DNA of 64,000 nucleotides from Nelumbo lutea (GCA_022828595.1 JAKGHH010000001.1:68816401-68880400), one strand, 5' to 3'. Shown: positions 44,117 to 55,982, counted from the first letter of the stretch. The notes: generated by a model not told the origin, from the letters alone. Made by a program: numbers and translations.

Positions 44117-45207
44117 GTCATAGGTGGGGGGTATGTGGTTCCCAAATCCACCACCTTTCCATCATCTGGCTCTACTCAACACTCAATACCATACCTTCAA
44201 TTTCAAAGGAGTAAGAACTGGTGTAAGTTTGGTTGCTTTTATTGTACCTGGAAATGGGCTTTGTCAATTGTATTTGTAGCCTTGCTTTCTTTCCAAATTT
44301 AACGACATCACAGTTGTATTTGGTGATGAATGTAAGAGTTCTGAGTTCGCTCACCAAAAACAAAAACCATCCAGCTTTTCTCAATTAATCCCTTGTTCAT
44401 AAGCTTTTTCCCCTTCTTTTCTCTTTGTTTTGGAGTTGCTGAAACCTCTTCTTGTTTTTCTAATGAAAAAACAATTATACCATGAAAAAAAGCCATGGGG
44501 ATCGATAAATTAAGCAATATGGGTAGTTAGTTCGGCATTGCTCATATTGGAAAGGTGTCCTTGAACAATTTCATGGAATGAACTCGTTTCCGTTGATTCT
44601 TAAATCTTAACAGGAACCAAATCCATGACCAGTTAGCAATTTAATCCGGCTAGTAACTTTGGAATGCACTTAACTAATAAAGCTAGCAATCGGTAAATAA
44701 AACTCTACAACTGAGTGGTAAGCATACCGATTCATTTAGGCTTACTGCTGGGCTAAAGCATTGTGCTTCAGTTCATTTCTCGCACTCTTCCTCCTCCAGT
44801 GTTCTTCGACGCATGGTTGCTATCATGTGATGGAGCATATTCTTGGTGTAGTAGACTGGATGGTTGTTCATAAACCAAACCCTGTTAAGAACACTGTTAT
44901 ACAAATCGGCCATTTACTGTTAATCTTCAACTACACCACAACGAGCATTTAGGTACTGTAACAATCAGTAAAGGCGACAATCTCTTTTTGGTTGAGGAAG
45001 CAGTCAAATAGATTCCCAATGTGACTATTATGGAAGATTAACTACTTGCACCATACTAAATCATCTGGGGTACAAGTTGTGTATCAAATTCTGATCCGAG
45101 TTGTTATCTAATCTCTGAAAATTAACTGAATAATTGTATCTTTTGTACATTTACATCTCCAACTATCTGATCAATGTTACAAATGGGATGATAACCCTGG
45201 CAAGCTA
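44117..45207. other. 3' region of the CASPL gene and spacer
   Basis: Begins with the CASPL 3' UTR (end not determined; no strong AATAAA was noticed nearby). The rest is non-coding with no motifs. Confidence 0.45.
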
Positions 45208-47244
45208 TCATGAATGAAGAAGCTCATCGATGAGTTGCTGCTGGGTCAAGATCCCAATATCCCTCTGGCAAGTTGCTGATTTCTTTTAGTGACCATGACG
45301 GTACCTGGTGCGAAAATCGTAACATCTCTCTCCTAGGAATCCATCTTATTGCTTTGCTATCCATATTGTTTTGATATACTGTCTTGAATTAATCCTTCCA
45401 GCTTAGCAAGGGGGCTAACACATACCATCTCAGAGTGGTGCCTCACTTCAGCAGGGGTACTTCTATTCCAGTCTGGTGACAAATGCCGGTACACAGCCCA
45501 AATGTCCCCTCTTTTCGGAAAAACCCTGATGCATCCTCCCCTGCCAGCTTTCATTCCATAAAGAGCATGAGAGAAAATGTTGACTTGATCAATGACATCC
45601 GAGTTCCATGCCCTGAAATTTCCACAGGATTTCGTGAACCCAGAATCAATCCAATTTACTGACCCAAATTCGCTGTCACTTATAGAGTTCAAGTAGCTTA
45701 TTTGAATCTTGAATGGTTTTACAGAGATAACTTGGCGGATCAGGCAGTACAGGCGAGGTATACCATCTTCCTCATCATACATAGCCCATATTTGTTTTGG
45801 GTTGAAGCAGTCTTCTGATCTACCCTTATCAAAATCATGGAAGTCTGAATCAGGGACAGATATTGAGATTGACCCATGCCCATTTGACACTGATTTATTA
45901 ACAGAAGCAGCCAAATCAGCTCCTGTTGGTAGCACTTTTGAGTTCTCAACCACAGTTTGAATCATTGGCTTCTCAGCTGCCGCAGCCAACTTCATCTCTT
46001 TCAATTTCTTTTGAATTTCTGTTCTTGATTGCCTTGTCAATTAATAACTAACTGTCTAGCATCAAATGCTGGAGAAGCCGAGCAACGCCTAACAGAAGCC
46101 TCACCCATACTAGAGGGCTTAGCATTGGCAGCAACATTTCCATTTACTTGTGCAATTGAGCTGCATTTAATTGGTGCTTCATTTCTGCCACAAGACTTTG
46201 CGTTGAGCCGGACACTCCCTTCTTTATTTGTAGTTTTGGATTCTGAAGTCTCAGTTCTGGACATTTTTTCATCACACCCATTTCTAAAGGTGCTTTCATC
46301 AATCTTCCTTTTCTTATCAGGCCTAATAGCTTTGTTGAATGGAGGTTCAGCATGGACAGCCAACTTTTTACAAGATGTATCGTTCAGGACATTCTTTGTG
46401 AGACCCTTCTCCCGTGCTGCTCTCTTAACCTTCTCTCATGTTCTCTGTACACTGTCATTTGTATGATGAACTACACTAGCAGATTCGGTGGTTGATCCAT
46501 GAGCACCCACAATGCCAGCAGAGGTTCCAGGGAATGGGCTCCACTGGAAAGACATGTTTGGATACTCAGACCCAAACCCAGAATAAAAGTCAGGAACAGC
46601 AGTTCCTGTGAAAAATATGGTATTGGTTGGAAGATATGTTATGCCACTGAACCCATGATTTCCATGCACATTTTCTGGAACAAATGACCAAGAATAGAGA
46701 GGGATAGAACCACCTGCGGGGGCTTTCCCTGTTTCTACAGCAACAAAAGTTTTCTGGCAGTTCTTACAGGAGAGTCTGTCGTTGATTACATACTTCCGGA
46801 GATACTCATATTGTACCTTGCATGAAGTACAAACAGTCCAGAAAGTTTCAGAGTTGGGTTGGTTATGAACCGAGCTCTTGGAACAGTTGCTTGAGCCATT
46901 ACTTACGGGGTTAACTGTGGGGGAGTTTGTCTGGATGACATTTGCTGAGGACGGTTTACTTCTTCCTATATCATAAGAAGATCTTTTAACACTATCTGAT
47001 AAGAGAGTCCATGCTTCAGAAACAAGTTTGAATTCTCCGTCAGCTCCTACAGTTTTATTCTCATCGGGGTGAAGTATCAGCTCCAGTTTCCTGTACTGTT
47101 TCTTAATTGCATCATCGTCGGTCAGTGGACTCAATCCAAGAACTGCATAGAAATAAATTTCCGCATTGATCTGAACCTCCGAAGCAACATAAACGTCAAA
47201 TGTAGCCAGCATTTGAGAGACGCCATCCAATTCAGGGTACAAAC
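45208..47244 (-). pseudogene. DnaJ (Hsp40) - DUF3444 protein, disrupted pseudogene
   Basis: Single-exon minus-strand gene of the plant DnaJ-DUF3444 family. Recognisable in order: the pre-J region (SLYPELDGVSQMLATFDVY), a J domain with intact HPD (IKKQYRKLELILHPDENKT ... WTLLSDSVKRSSYD), a zinc-finger-like block (FWTVCTSCKVQYEYLRKYV ... LSCKNCQKTFVAVE), and a basic linker. The DUF3444 domain follows (VPDSDFHDFDKGRSEDCFNP ... IRVFPKRGDIWAVYRHLSPD), then its end (MLRFSHQVPSWSL ... LDPAAT). Lesions: the N-terminus before SLYPEL is replaced by a copia LTR starting at 47245 and there is no ATG; an in-frame TGA at 46436-46438; a frameshift near 46030-46045; a shortened DUF3444 end and another frameshift near 45345. 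J proteins stimulate Hsp70 ATPase through HPD; this copy cannot make a full protein. Confidence 0.9.
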
Positions 47245-47440
47245 TATTAGGAGAATTCCGGTTGAAGCAAGTTGCAGTGAGCAAGTTGCGATGAGTTTTA
47301 CTCTCGCAATGAAGATTGTTATAAAGTCGGTTACGAATCTGTTTTGGTAAAAGCCACGTCAGCCTCCTTTGGCTCCTTGTTATAAATGCATATATATTTG
47401 ATAAGTTTAAGGAAGGATATATAACCTTTTCTTCGCCATT
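47245..47440 (+). repeat. copia LTR inserted in the DnaJ gene
   Basis: Starts TATTAGGAGAATTCCGGTTG exactly where DnaJ homology ends. It follows the LTRs at 54935 and 57696 through TTGC...ATGA...TTTACTC...GCGAT/AATGAAG, GTTACGAATCTGTTTTG, GCCACGTCAGCCTC and AAGGAAGGAT. The right boundary is not sharp. This is the 5' LTR of the gag remnant that follows. Confidence 0.75.
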
Positions 47441-48060
47441 GTCCTATTGCCAGTTTATAACTGGAAACACTGTGTTCACCGTCACTAATCAGATCTCCTC
47501 TTTCAGTGATCAGAATTCACCTATCTACTTCCATCCTTCTGACAGCCCTAATATAATGCTTGTCTCTTGTATGCTAAATGGAGACAATTATATGACTTGA
47601 AGAAGAGTTATGACTAATGCTCTTAGCACCAAGAACAAGACTGGCTTCGTGAATGGAATGATTCAGAAGTTAGATCTGGCGAATTAGGCAAAGTTGCTCA
47701 CCTGGTTGAAATGTAACTCCATGGTGGTGTTATGGATTTTCAATGCTTTAGCCAAAGGCCTCCATAAAAGCGTATCCTATGCTAAAAATGCCCAAGAAAT
47801 GTGGAAAGATTTGGAAGAAAGGTTCTCATAAAGAAATTCACCAAGAATCTTTCATCTCGAGCAAGAACTCATGTTGCTCAGGCAAGAAAATCTCTCTATC
47901 TCTGTTTACTTCTCAAAACTCAAGGCAATTTGGGATGAATTATCAGCCTACATTGCTGGACCATTATGTACTTGCGGACCATGTACTTGTGGAGTCTAGA
48001 AAAATTTTGTTACAGAACGGGAAAAAGATAAAGTGTATCAATTCTTGCTAAGCCTGAATG
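47441..48060 (+). pseudogene. copia gag remnant (UBN2-type)
   Basis: With stops and shifts the plus strand encodes a copia gag: SCMLNGDNYMT, LSTKNKTGFVNG, WLKCNSMVVLWIFNALAKGL, AQEMWKDLEERFS, then LEQELMLLRQENLSISVYFS and KLKAIWDELSAY, and a VYQFLLSLNE end. It lies directly after the LTR at 47245. No protease, integrase or RT follows before unrelated sequence, so the element is truncated. Confidence 0.8.
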
Positions 48061-49373
48061 AAAATACCAATAATAGGAGAGAGAGCAAAGAACCATACTC
48101 GAAAAGGCAATTTTCAGTGTACTTAAAAACATATAAAATTTGGCCATTAAGCAAGCTTAATGCTAAAACAACAACATCTCCCACTAATGTTGGAAGTTCT
48201 CCCACTATTTAGGAGAGTGGGACAATTACAAAAGAGATGTTAGGAGACATACTCTTAATTAAACGTTAAAGCCTTAAACGAAAAGAAAATAAATAAAAGT
48301 AGGGCAAGGGCCCTGAACCTATGCATGCAGCACAACACAACACGATACGGCGCAGCAAGGTGGGTGGGCATGCATGTGTTAGGCCAACCCATCCCGGCTT
48401 GATGCATGCGTTGGTGTGATGGCCTAGGTGTACTCTCCCCACATGCTTCAGAGACATAACCCAAAAGCACAAGGTATAAGATAAACCCAAGAAGAGTTGG
48501 GCATATTGATATTTTAATCCTTGTCTCCATCATGACCATGGCATGAATTTAAAAAGACTCTAAGGTAGTCTCTCTAATTGAAGTGACTACTTATCATACA
48601 AGAGGAATTTACTTCTCTAAAATTCTCAATCAAATGACTTGCTCTTTATAATGGAGTGAGAGTTTCCATTTACTTGCTTACTTGATCCTTGAGCTTCTTG
48701 ATGCCTCAAGGTTCCTTAAGATTCCCTATTTATAGGTGTGGGGAGGCTAAAACTTCTAAAAAAGCTTAAATTCTAACTTGGACATGAGTATGTCAAGGTT
48801 CAAGAGTCCTAGGAGTGTTTATCTCTTGAATGCATGAAATTTATCTCTAAAATTTGAAGTTTGGGAGTTTTAATGCACTTGTGTAATTGCTCTAGATCCA
48901 TTTTAAACAATCTAAAGGCTCCCCTGAATTTAAGACACATGTATGAGAGATATTCATAATGTGAGATATTCATAATGTGTAGATGGATTCCATGGAGGGG
49001 TGGAGCAAAATTATTGGGTGGTGGGTGCTTCCCCCCCCCCCAACCTACACATTATGAATACCATAATAGGAGTAATCCATCCTATATAGCCACAACCTGG
49101 TTAGGTTACTTCTAATTTTTCCAAGAAAGTTTTATTGAGTGGGGGTAGAGTCATATTAATTCTTGATCTCAATCCTAACCCAGTTTGATTTGTTGGAACC
49201 TTAATTTTAAATTTAACATAACCCATTATTTTTTCATGTATCAATCTAATTTATTGTTTGGATTGGATTTTCATGTTGGACTTGGATTGGAATGACACAT
49301 TTACTTTATTTTTTAGGATCAGATTGGACAATGCCTCAATCTTAACCTAATCGGAAGTTAACTAGGATTTATT
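48061..49373. other. LTR-like non-coding region with a GC-rich hairpin
   Basis: No gene. The segment 48190-49000 looks like a retroelement LTR: it starts TGTTGGAAGTTCTCCCAC, and CTATAAATAGGG on the minus strand (about 48726-48738) is a TATA candidate. Orientation and ends are uncertain. At 48968-49065 TATTCATAATGTGTAG pairs with an inverted copy around a loop containing a C run. Confidence 0.35.
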
Positions 49374-49718
49374 AACAGAACAAGAGAGAGATTTTGAATG
49401 ATGATCGAATTAATCTATTTGACTCTTTCTTCTTATTTATATAGATTACAAAGATGAGATATACGAGGATGATTCCTATCTAATCTAGGATAGGGTTAGA
49501 TGTAATCCTATTTAGGACAAGACTTATCTTATTAGGATAAGAGTTATCCTTTACAAAGATAATTAGTACATATGTAATCATATTTAGGATAAGACTTATC
49601 TTACTAGGATAAGAGTTATCCTTTACAAAGATAATTAGTACAACATTAGAAGGACTATGATACAAAAGGAGTTTAGGACTCCTGGATACATGCATGGATC
49701 ATGCACGTATCATTATCA
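49374..49718 (-). repeat. 3' LTR of the minus-strand copia, with a 72 bp tandem duplication
   Basis: Aligns with 53795-54067. A 72 bp unit (starting TGTAATC at 49501 and 49573, each containing AGGATAAGAGTTATCCTTTA, itself nearly palindromic) is present twice here and once in the partner LTR. The outer start in element sense is TGATAATG. Confidence 0.85.
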
Positions 49719-50567
49719 CTTACTCCCCCTTTAAGTGTAGCCGGGGGGGAAACGGTGAGCTTGCTGTGAAGAAGTGCAAATTGAGGTAAACCAAGAGGCT
49801 TTGTGAGAATATTTGCTAATTGGTCATCTAAGGGAATGAACCGAACATCAAGGAACTTGGTTGTGACTTTTTCCCGAATAAAGTGAATATCCAACTCAAT
49901 GTGTTTAGATCGAGTGTAGTGCACGATTAGTAGCAAGAAATTTAGCTCCAACGTTGTCACACCATACCAGAGGAGGTGCAGAGAGGGAGATACCTAATTC
50001 TTGTAGAAGCATACAAAGCCATAGAACTTCAGCAGCCGTAGAAGCCAAACTACAATATTCTGATTCAGTACTAGATCATGCCATAGTCGATTGCTTTTTA
50101 GAACTCCAAGAAATTAGATTAGGGCCAAAGAACACACAATAACCACTCAGAGAGTGGCGATCCATGAGACAACTTCCCCATTCAGCATAAGAGTAAGCAA
50201 CAAGAGAGAATGTACGACATGGTTGAAGAAGCATACCATAAGTAATTGTACCTTTTAGGTATCGAAGAATTCTTTTTGCAATGACCCATTGGATAGTAGT
50301 GAGAATTTGCATGAGTTGATAAACTTTGTTTACTGCAAATGCAATTTTCAGACGAGTAATAATAACATTTTGGAGAGCATCTACAATACTGTGATAGAAT
50401 GTGGGATCAATGAGATTCTCTCCTTCTGAATTTGTGAGTCGAGTGGAAGTAGGCATAGGAGTTGAGAGGTTTTGCATCATGAAGTTGAGCGCGATGGAGA
50501 AGATCATCAATATACTTGTGCTGAGATAGATGAAAACCAATTGATGATTTGTGAAGTTCAATGCCAA
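49719..50567 (-). pseudogene. RNase H region of the minus-strand copia
   Basis: Frames 50567-50076 and 49960-49719 give WVIAKRILRYLKGTITYGML, a YAEWGSCLMDRHSLSGYC block (the catalytic-Asp 'DADWAG' region, with Asp replaced by Tyr and Glu), FFGPNLISWSSKKQSTMA, then SKHIELDIHFIREKV and QLANILTKPL. A stop near 50076 and a frameshift separate them. Confidence 0.83.
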
Positions 50568-50604
50568 GAAAATAATGTACGGGGACTAGATCTCAAAGAG
50601 AAAA

Positions 50605-51201
50605 CTAAGAAGCAAGATACTGAGTCAGAGAGCTAATGGCTGAGGAAGAGGATCCTATGACAATGATATCATCAATATAAACAAGAACTAAAACAATGCC
50701 AAAGCGAGATATAAATAGGGAGGCATCGGCTCTGGATTCGAGTAACCTTAGGGACAAAAGTGAATCACACAGCCGTATAAACCATGCACTTAGGGCTTGT
50801 TTCAAGTCATATAAGGATCGGTGGAGACGACAAATATGAGTTGGAAATCTGGGGTCAACAAATCCAACCGGTTGCTTCGTATATATTTCTTTTGAAATAT
50901 TGCCATGTAAGAAGGCATTGCTAACATCCAACTGTCAAACATCCCAATTGAAAGAAACTGCAAGGGATAAAACTATACGAATAGTAGCCGGTTTAACCAC
51001 AAGACTGAATGTTTCATCATAATCAAGGCCAGCTTCTTGAAAGTAGCCTTTTGCAACAAAATGGGCTTTAAAGTGTTCAACTGAACCATCAAGTTTGTGT
51101 TTGATTTTAAAAACCCATTTGTTCCCAATAATATTTTTATTAGTTGGAGGCGGAACGAGGATCCATGTGTTATTTTGAAGGAAAAGCCCGATACTCATCA
51201 A
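50605..51201 (-). pseudogene. Reverse transcriptase of the minus-strand copia
   Basis: NTWILVPPPTNKNIIGNKWV, KIKHKLDGSVEHFKAHFVAK, DYDETFSLVVKPATIRIVLS, then after a stop LDVSNAFLHGNISKEIYTKQ, LYDLKQALSAWF and the catalytic LVYIDDIIVIG. The YIDD is intact, but a stop near 50934 breaks the protein. Confidence 0.88.
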
Positions 51202-51554
51202 TCATAGCAAAGACCCAACGGGGATCCTTATGAACATGAGAATAACATGTTGGTTCTGATTCCGGAAGAGGACTAGCAAGTAGAGCATACCTTGGATTTG
51301 GTTTGAAGATTCCATGTCGAGCCTAAGTGGTCAAAGGATGCAAAGAAGTGGAAGACAACAAGACTGAGGCAATGGATTCAGCACTGGATTGTGGTTGTGC
51401 ATCACACTGCGATGAAAACAGAGAGGAAGAAACTTCACCTGGAAAAACCGATTCAGGAGAACTAACAAGGGGAGGAGCCCCAACTATAAGAAGCAAAGGA
51501 GATGATGTGGCTGGTGCATCATCAGTGGAAGCAATAAACGGAAAGCAATCCTCA

Positions 51555-52442
51555 TTAAAAATAACATTGCAAGAGATAAAGATTTGTCCCGTAGAGCGAT
51601 GTAAGCAAACATACCCCTTTGAGAATTGGAATACCTAAGAAATACACATGAAAGAGAAAAGGGTTGTAACTTGTGCTTATTATATGGTTAAATGTGTGGA
51701 AAACATTCGCACCCAAAGGCACGGAACTTGAGGTAGTCTGGGGGTGACAAAATACATTTTCAAACGGAGAGCATGATCCAAGCACCAAAGTAGGGAGCCG
51801 ATTAATGAGATAAACTATAGTGGAGAAAGACTCAAACCAATATTTTGGAGGAATCACATCATGAGTCATAAGTGCAAGACCCGTTTCAACAACATGTCGA
51901 TGTTTGCGTTTGGCATGACCATTTTGCGCTTGAGTGTGTAGACATGATATTCGGTGAGAAATACCAACATAGTTGAAATAGCTTTCAAAGGTCTTGAATT
52001 CAGAACCACCATCACATTGAAAGTATTTAATTTTAGTATCAAAAAGTAATTCAACATTGGCTTTAAATTTCAAGAATGTATGGAAAGATTCAGATTTGTA
52101 AATAAGTGGAAATATCCAACTATAGCAACTAAAATCATCAACAAAAAGAATGAAATAACGGTATTCAGAAGAAGCAGATGTCACTGGAGAGGGTCCCCAT
52201 AAATCACAGTGAATCAGTTCTAAAGGGGAGTTACTAATAGCATGATTCTGGGAAAAGGGAAGTACATGGCTTTTAGCTACTGAGCAAGCTAAAAAAAAAG
52301 TTAAATCAGTACTAGAAACAACAGATAAATGTTGAGAAGATATAAGTTGTCGAGCCACTCTAGGAGTAGGGTGACCCAATCGATGGTGCCAAATCTCAGG
52401 GCTGGCACGAGTACCCACAAGTGCAGCAGGAGAAGAAGCCAT
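51555..52442 (-). pseudogene. Integrase of the minus-strand copia, catalytic residue changed
   Basis: Begins with the zinc-finger region WHHRLGHPTPRVARQL ... FLACSVAKSH, where the first Cys of the usual CxxC is Phe. The core follows: LIHCDLWGP (Asp), YFQCDGGSEF (Asp) and QNGHAKRKHRHVVE. In relatives the last motif is NG-x-AERK-x-R, so the catalytic Glu is Lys here. The frame ends with YLINRLPTLVLGSCSPFENV. The integrase is inactive. Confidence 0.86.
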
Positions 52443-52988
52443 AAGTGATAACTTGATTGGAAGATGAAGCTAATAGAGACCACCCCTATTTGGCCCTTAA
52501 AGAAATATCATCCCGGTGCATTGATCCTTCATAAAGAATTCATGAGGATGAAATTCAAAATAAACATTATTATCAACAGAAAACCAAGCCACAAATAATA
52601 GATTGAAGGAAATCCGGGGAACATGAAGAATATTATTCATAACCAATGATCTAGAAGATAAAGCAGAAACAGTAGAAGAGATAGAATGAGCAATTGGCAA
52701 ACTTGAACTGTCGCCAATGGAGATGCGATCAGAACCATCTTAGTCAGAGTGTATTTGAAGTTTATTGAGATCCAAAGTAAGATGGTATGTTGCACTAGAA
52801 TTAGGAAACCAAATATCTGTATTCGGCTTGTCACAACCTGACGTAATCGTAAATGCTAAAGGTTGTGGACGTTTAGGGTTCTTTAGACTATCAATATATG
52901 TAAGAAGTTTCTAGCAATACCTGACAGAGTGATTTCGTACTCCACAATTATTATTGTATTTTGAGGGTTAGGGAGATTCATTACCTGT

Positions 52989-53804
52989 TTATGGTAGATC
53001 AAGTCGGTTATATTTTGATTGAGTCTTGGAATCCTTGTTTTTGGAAGCAAGGTTCGCTGGATGAGAGCTAGTCTGTGTAGATGAGGTTACCGAATGAAGC
53101 AAACGATTCTCATGCGTTAGAAGCATACCTTGTAAGCTGGAAAAAGATAGCTCATCTATTCGGGTGATGATTGTCGTAGACAAAGCATCATAGTCTGGAC
53201 CAAGACCATTGAGAATATGATGAATTAATTGCGAGTTTGTCATTGGTTCATCGATTGTAGCTAGCTTATCACTAAAAATTTTGAGTATTTAAAGATAATC
53301 AGTCATGGAGAGATCACTTTTCCATAACACTCCAAGTTCATTCCTTAGACCAACAACACTAGTTGTTCCTCGAGAAGAGTAAAGATTCTCAGGAGTTACC
53401 CAAACTTCTTTGCTTGTTTTGCTTCCTACGACTTGTGCAAGTGCTGTTTTTGTCAAAAAGGATAATAGTCAGTTGAAGATGTAACAATCCTGCTTGACCC
53501 ATTGTGTATAGGGTTCTGTCATCGAAGTGGAAGATCTTGAAGTGGTTGTAGTCACCATAGAATGAGGTGGAGAAGGAGTTGTACCATCGACATGCCCGAG
53601 AAGCTCATGGCTCAGAAGAGCGTTCTCAACTTGAAAATGCCATATGATGTAGTTGGATCCATTCAACCGAACTGAAATCAGTTGGGGAATATGATTTCCC
53701 AATGCATTGAAGTTTAATTGGTTGATAGAGTTGGTGGACATAGTGGAAGACATGATGAGAATCTTGAATTGATTGCTTATGGCTCTGATACCAAAACAGA
53801 ACAC
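52989..53804 (-). pseudogene. gag region of the minus-strand copia
   Basis: Starts just after the primer site: MSSTMSTNSINQLNFNALGN, LISVRLNGSNYIIWHFQVEN, LLSHELLGHVDGT, typical of copia gag N-termini. The later part (TNSQLIHHILNGLGPDYDAL, TTIITRIDELSFSSLQGMLL) is in another frame at 53243-52989. At 52930-52950 a VRNHSVRYC-like segment may be the decayed zinc knuckle. Confidence 0.83.
53781..53794 (-). other. Primer-binding site of the minus-strand copia
   Basis: On the minus strand TGGTATCAGAGCC, the usual copia site complementary to the 3' end of initiator tRNA-Met, starts a base or so after the LTR end GTTCTGTT. Confidence 0.85.
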
Positions 53805-54067
53805 GAGAGAGAGAGAGAGGGAGAGAGTGAGAGAGTGAGAGATTTTGAATAATGATCGAATTAATCTATTTGACTCTTTCTTCTTATTTATACAGATTAC
53901 AAAGATGAGATATACAAGGATGATTCCTATCTAATCTAGGATAGGATTGGATGTAATCCTATTTAGGATAAGACTTATCTTACTAGGATAAGAGTTATCC
54001 TTTACAAAAATAATTAGTACAATATTAGAAGGACTAGGATACAAAGGGAGTTTAGGACTCCTGGATA
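53795..54067 (-). repeat. 5' LTR of the minus-strand copia (273 bp)
   Basis: Shares its length with 49374-49688. It has a GA-rich simple repeat at its inner end (53805-53843). Single copy of the unit that is duplicated in the 3' LTR. Confidence 0.85.
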
Positions 54068-54332
54068 TTTTTTAACCCTGACCATAAGAAAAACTTCAAA
54101 CCAAACTTTTGATTGGACTTTAGAAGAAAATTACTTCCTATAGTATAGAAAATTTCACCCAACCTCCATTTTTCATTCTCCATTCTCCCTCATCTCTAAT
54201 ACCCCCAAAAAAAGACAAAGAAAAAAAGAAAGAAAGAAAATCTTCTTCATCTCTTGACCCCCTGGCTCCACCACTGTTTCCATGTTATTAGAGTTTTTAT
54301 CCAAGTTTGGTCATTGATTCAGTGGTCAATAC

Positions 54333-54436
54333 TAAGGCTATGTTTGATTTGGTAGAAAATTAGAGAAAAACAAAAAGTTGAGGAAAAGTCTCAAAATGGT
54401 GTTTCTCTTTCATTTTCTATCAAACCAAACACAACC
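54333..54436. mobile_element. Short hairpin MITE
   Basis: GGCTATGTTTGATTTGGTAG at the left pairs with the reverse complement of the right end (GGGTTGTGTTTGGTTTGATA), and both continue into AGAAAA(T)... arms. About 104 bp, no ORF. Confidence 0.5.
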
Positions 54437-54934
54437 CAATATGTCCCACATAATATGGGCTGAGATGGTTCCTTTCAAACACGAACCGGTCTTGTAGGGC
54501 GAGCCCAAGTCTCAACCCAACTAATATGGGCTTGACTAAGTTTTTAATTAAAATTTCTGCTATTTAGATATCATGGATTTTGTAATAATTAACATGTGCA
54601 ATGAGATATTGGTATTTCCTTCTATTTCGGTGAATGCTATTACGTTAGTTGTGTGACGTGGATCATGGGTTGAGCCCAATTAGCATTTTGACTGAGAGCC
54701 TCAACTGCTGCGTGGAACGTGGCAATTTAAAGAAGAATGATGCTATCATCAAAGATGAAATAATGGTTACCATCATCTCAGAAAGATTACCACATTACAA
54801 AACGATGAGGCCTCGCCTGGAAGTGCGAGTCACTTGTTCTCTTTTTGACCCATCGTCTCAACCTGTCTGTTTCTCTTGCACTAAGTGGGGAATTGGATCC
54901 ATTGTATGTACACGTTACCCCTTTCTTCGGGTTT

Positions 54935-55881
54935 TATTAGGAGAATACCAAGTTGACGCAACTTGCTATGAACCTTACTCCTGCGATAAAGTTACAGTTG
55001 TGATGAAGTTCACTCTCGGAAGTGAGTTTGTTACCATCCGTGTATATACTTGATTATTTTAATGAAGGAAATTATCTAAAACTCTTTTTTTAGCATTTCT
55101 TTTAAATTTATCATAACTTTTCAAAACATCTAAAACTTAACATGTCAGTAAGTTTTTATTTTCCAAAACTCACCTTCCATTAGTGCACCGTTAATGTTTC
55201 TTAACAGATGTGTCCACGTCAGTATAAATAATAATTTTTATGACCAAATCACCATTGAATGGCGAGTTAGAGGAAAAGGGTCTTTTTCATTCTTCATTTT
55301 CTTTTTTTCTTTTTACATTTTTAGTGTTTTCTTATAATTTCTAATGTTTTTTATAATTTCTGTTTTTTTTACATTTTTTATTTTCTACCATCTATAAAAC
55401 TTCTTACTTTTTTTTGTTATTTATTTGCAATTTCTGTGCTTTTCTATAAATTTTTATATTTTTTTCTACAATTTTTATTTTCTGATTTTGTTTTTCAATT
55501 TCTATAGTTTATAATTTGAAAATAATTTTTTATTTTGTGTGCAATTTCTATAATTTTTTTTTATGTTTTTTGTAATTTTTGTATTTTTATATGTATTTTA
55601 TATTTGAAAATATTTTTTGAACTTTTTTCTTTTTTTCATGTCTAAATATTAAAATATATGTATATGTTTTATATTTTTCTATGAAGGTTAAAATAGTAAT
55701 ATATTAACAACCATTAGTCTCTTTAATGTCAAGTTAGTGACATGGTGAGTTTTAGACATTTTGAAAAGTTGTGGTGAGTTTAAGAGAAATGTTGAAAAAC
55801 TCATGGTGAGTTTTTGACAATTCCCCTTTTAATGAAGAATGATTACTTTCCTTCATCAATTCTATGTCTCCGAGTTTTACA
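54935..55881 (+). repeat. 5' LTR of the deleted copia, split by a MITE
   Basis: TATTAGGAGAATACCAAGTT at the start, GTCTCCGAGTTTTACA at the end. Without the MITE and its duplicated target it is only about 177 bp, because it lacks about 95 bp (the GGTTACAGATTTAG...CTTATATA part) and the extra 335 bp found in the 3' LTR. Confidence 0.82.
55068..55826. mobile_element. Long-TIR, Mutator-type MITE, copy 2
   Basis: 759 bp, similar throughout to 10177-10973. The ends are GAAATTATCTAAAACTC and, on the other strand, GGGGAATTGTCAAAAACTC. The perfect direct repeat TTTTAATGAAG (55057-55067 and 55827-55837) is its target duplication, 9-11 bp as in Mutator-like elements. It sits inside the copia 5' LTR and is therefore younger. 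Confidence 0.88.
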
Positions 55882-55982
55882 CGGTATCAAAGCTGAACTC
55901 ATTAGTGATACCTAGAATTCAATCAGTTTGTGACAGCTCATAGCCCCCTATTAGTTCAGAACTGCTTGAACACACTAGTGAC

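Larger units (their letters stand above)
49374..54067 (-). mobile_element. Ty1/copia retrotransposon, minus strand, nearly complete but dead
   Basis: A 4.7 kb element with both LTRs (5' at 53795-54067, 3' at 49374-49718), a tRNA-Met-type primer site at 53781-53794, gag, integrase, RT, RNase H and a polypurine tract (AAAGGGGGAG on the minus strand at about 49723-49732). Flanking bases TTATT and TTTTT match at four of five. The 5' LTR lacks about 30 bp at its outer end compared with the 3' LTR. The coding regions have several stops and frameshifts. Confidence 0.9.

Noticed and set aside
49501..49644. CRISPR-like array
   Set aside because: Only two repeats, in an LTR of a plant nuclear retroelement; it is a tandem duplication.
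54649..55053. 134-codon plus-strand ORF upstream of the deleted copia
   Set aside because: Its C-terminal third is copia LTR; the rest has no recognisable domain, so it is probably fortuitous.
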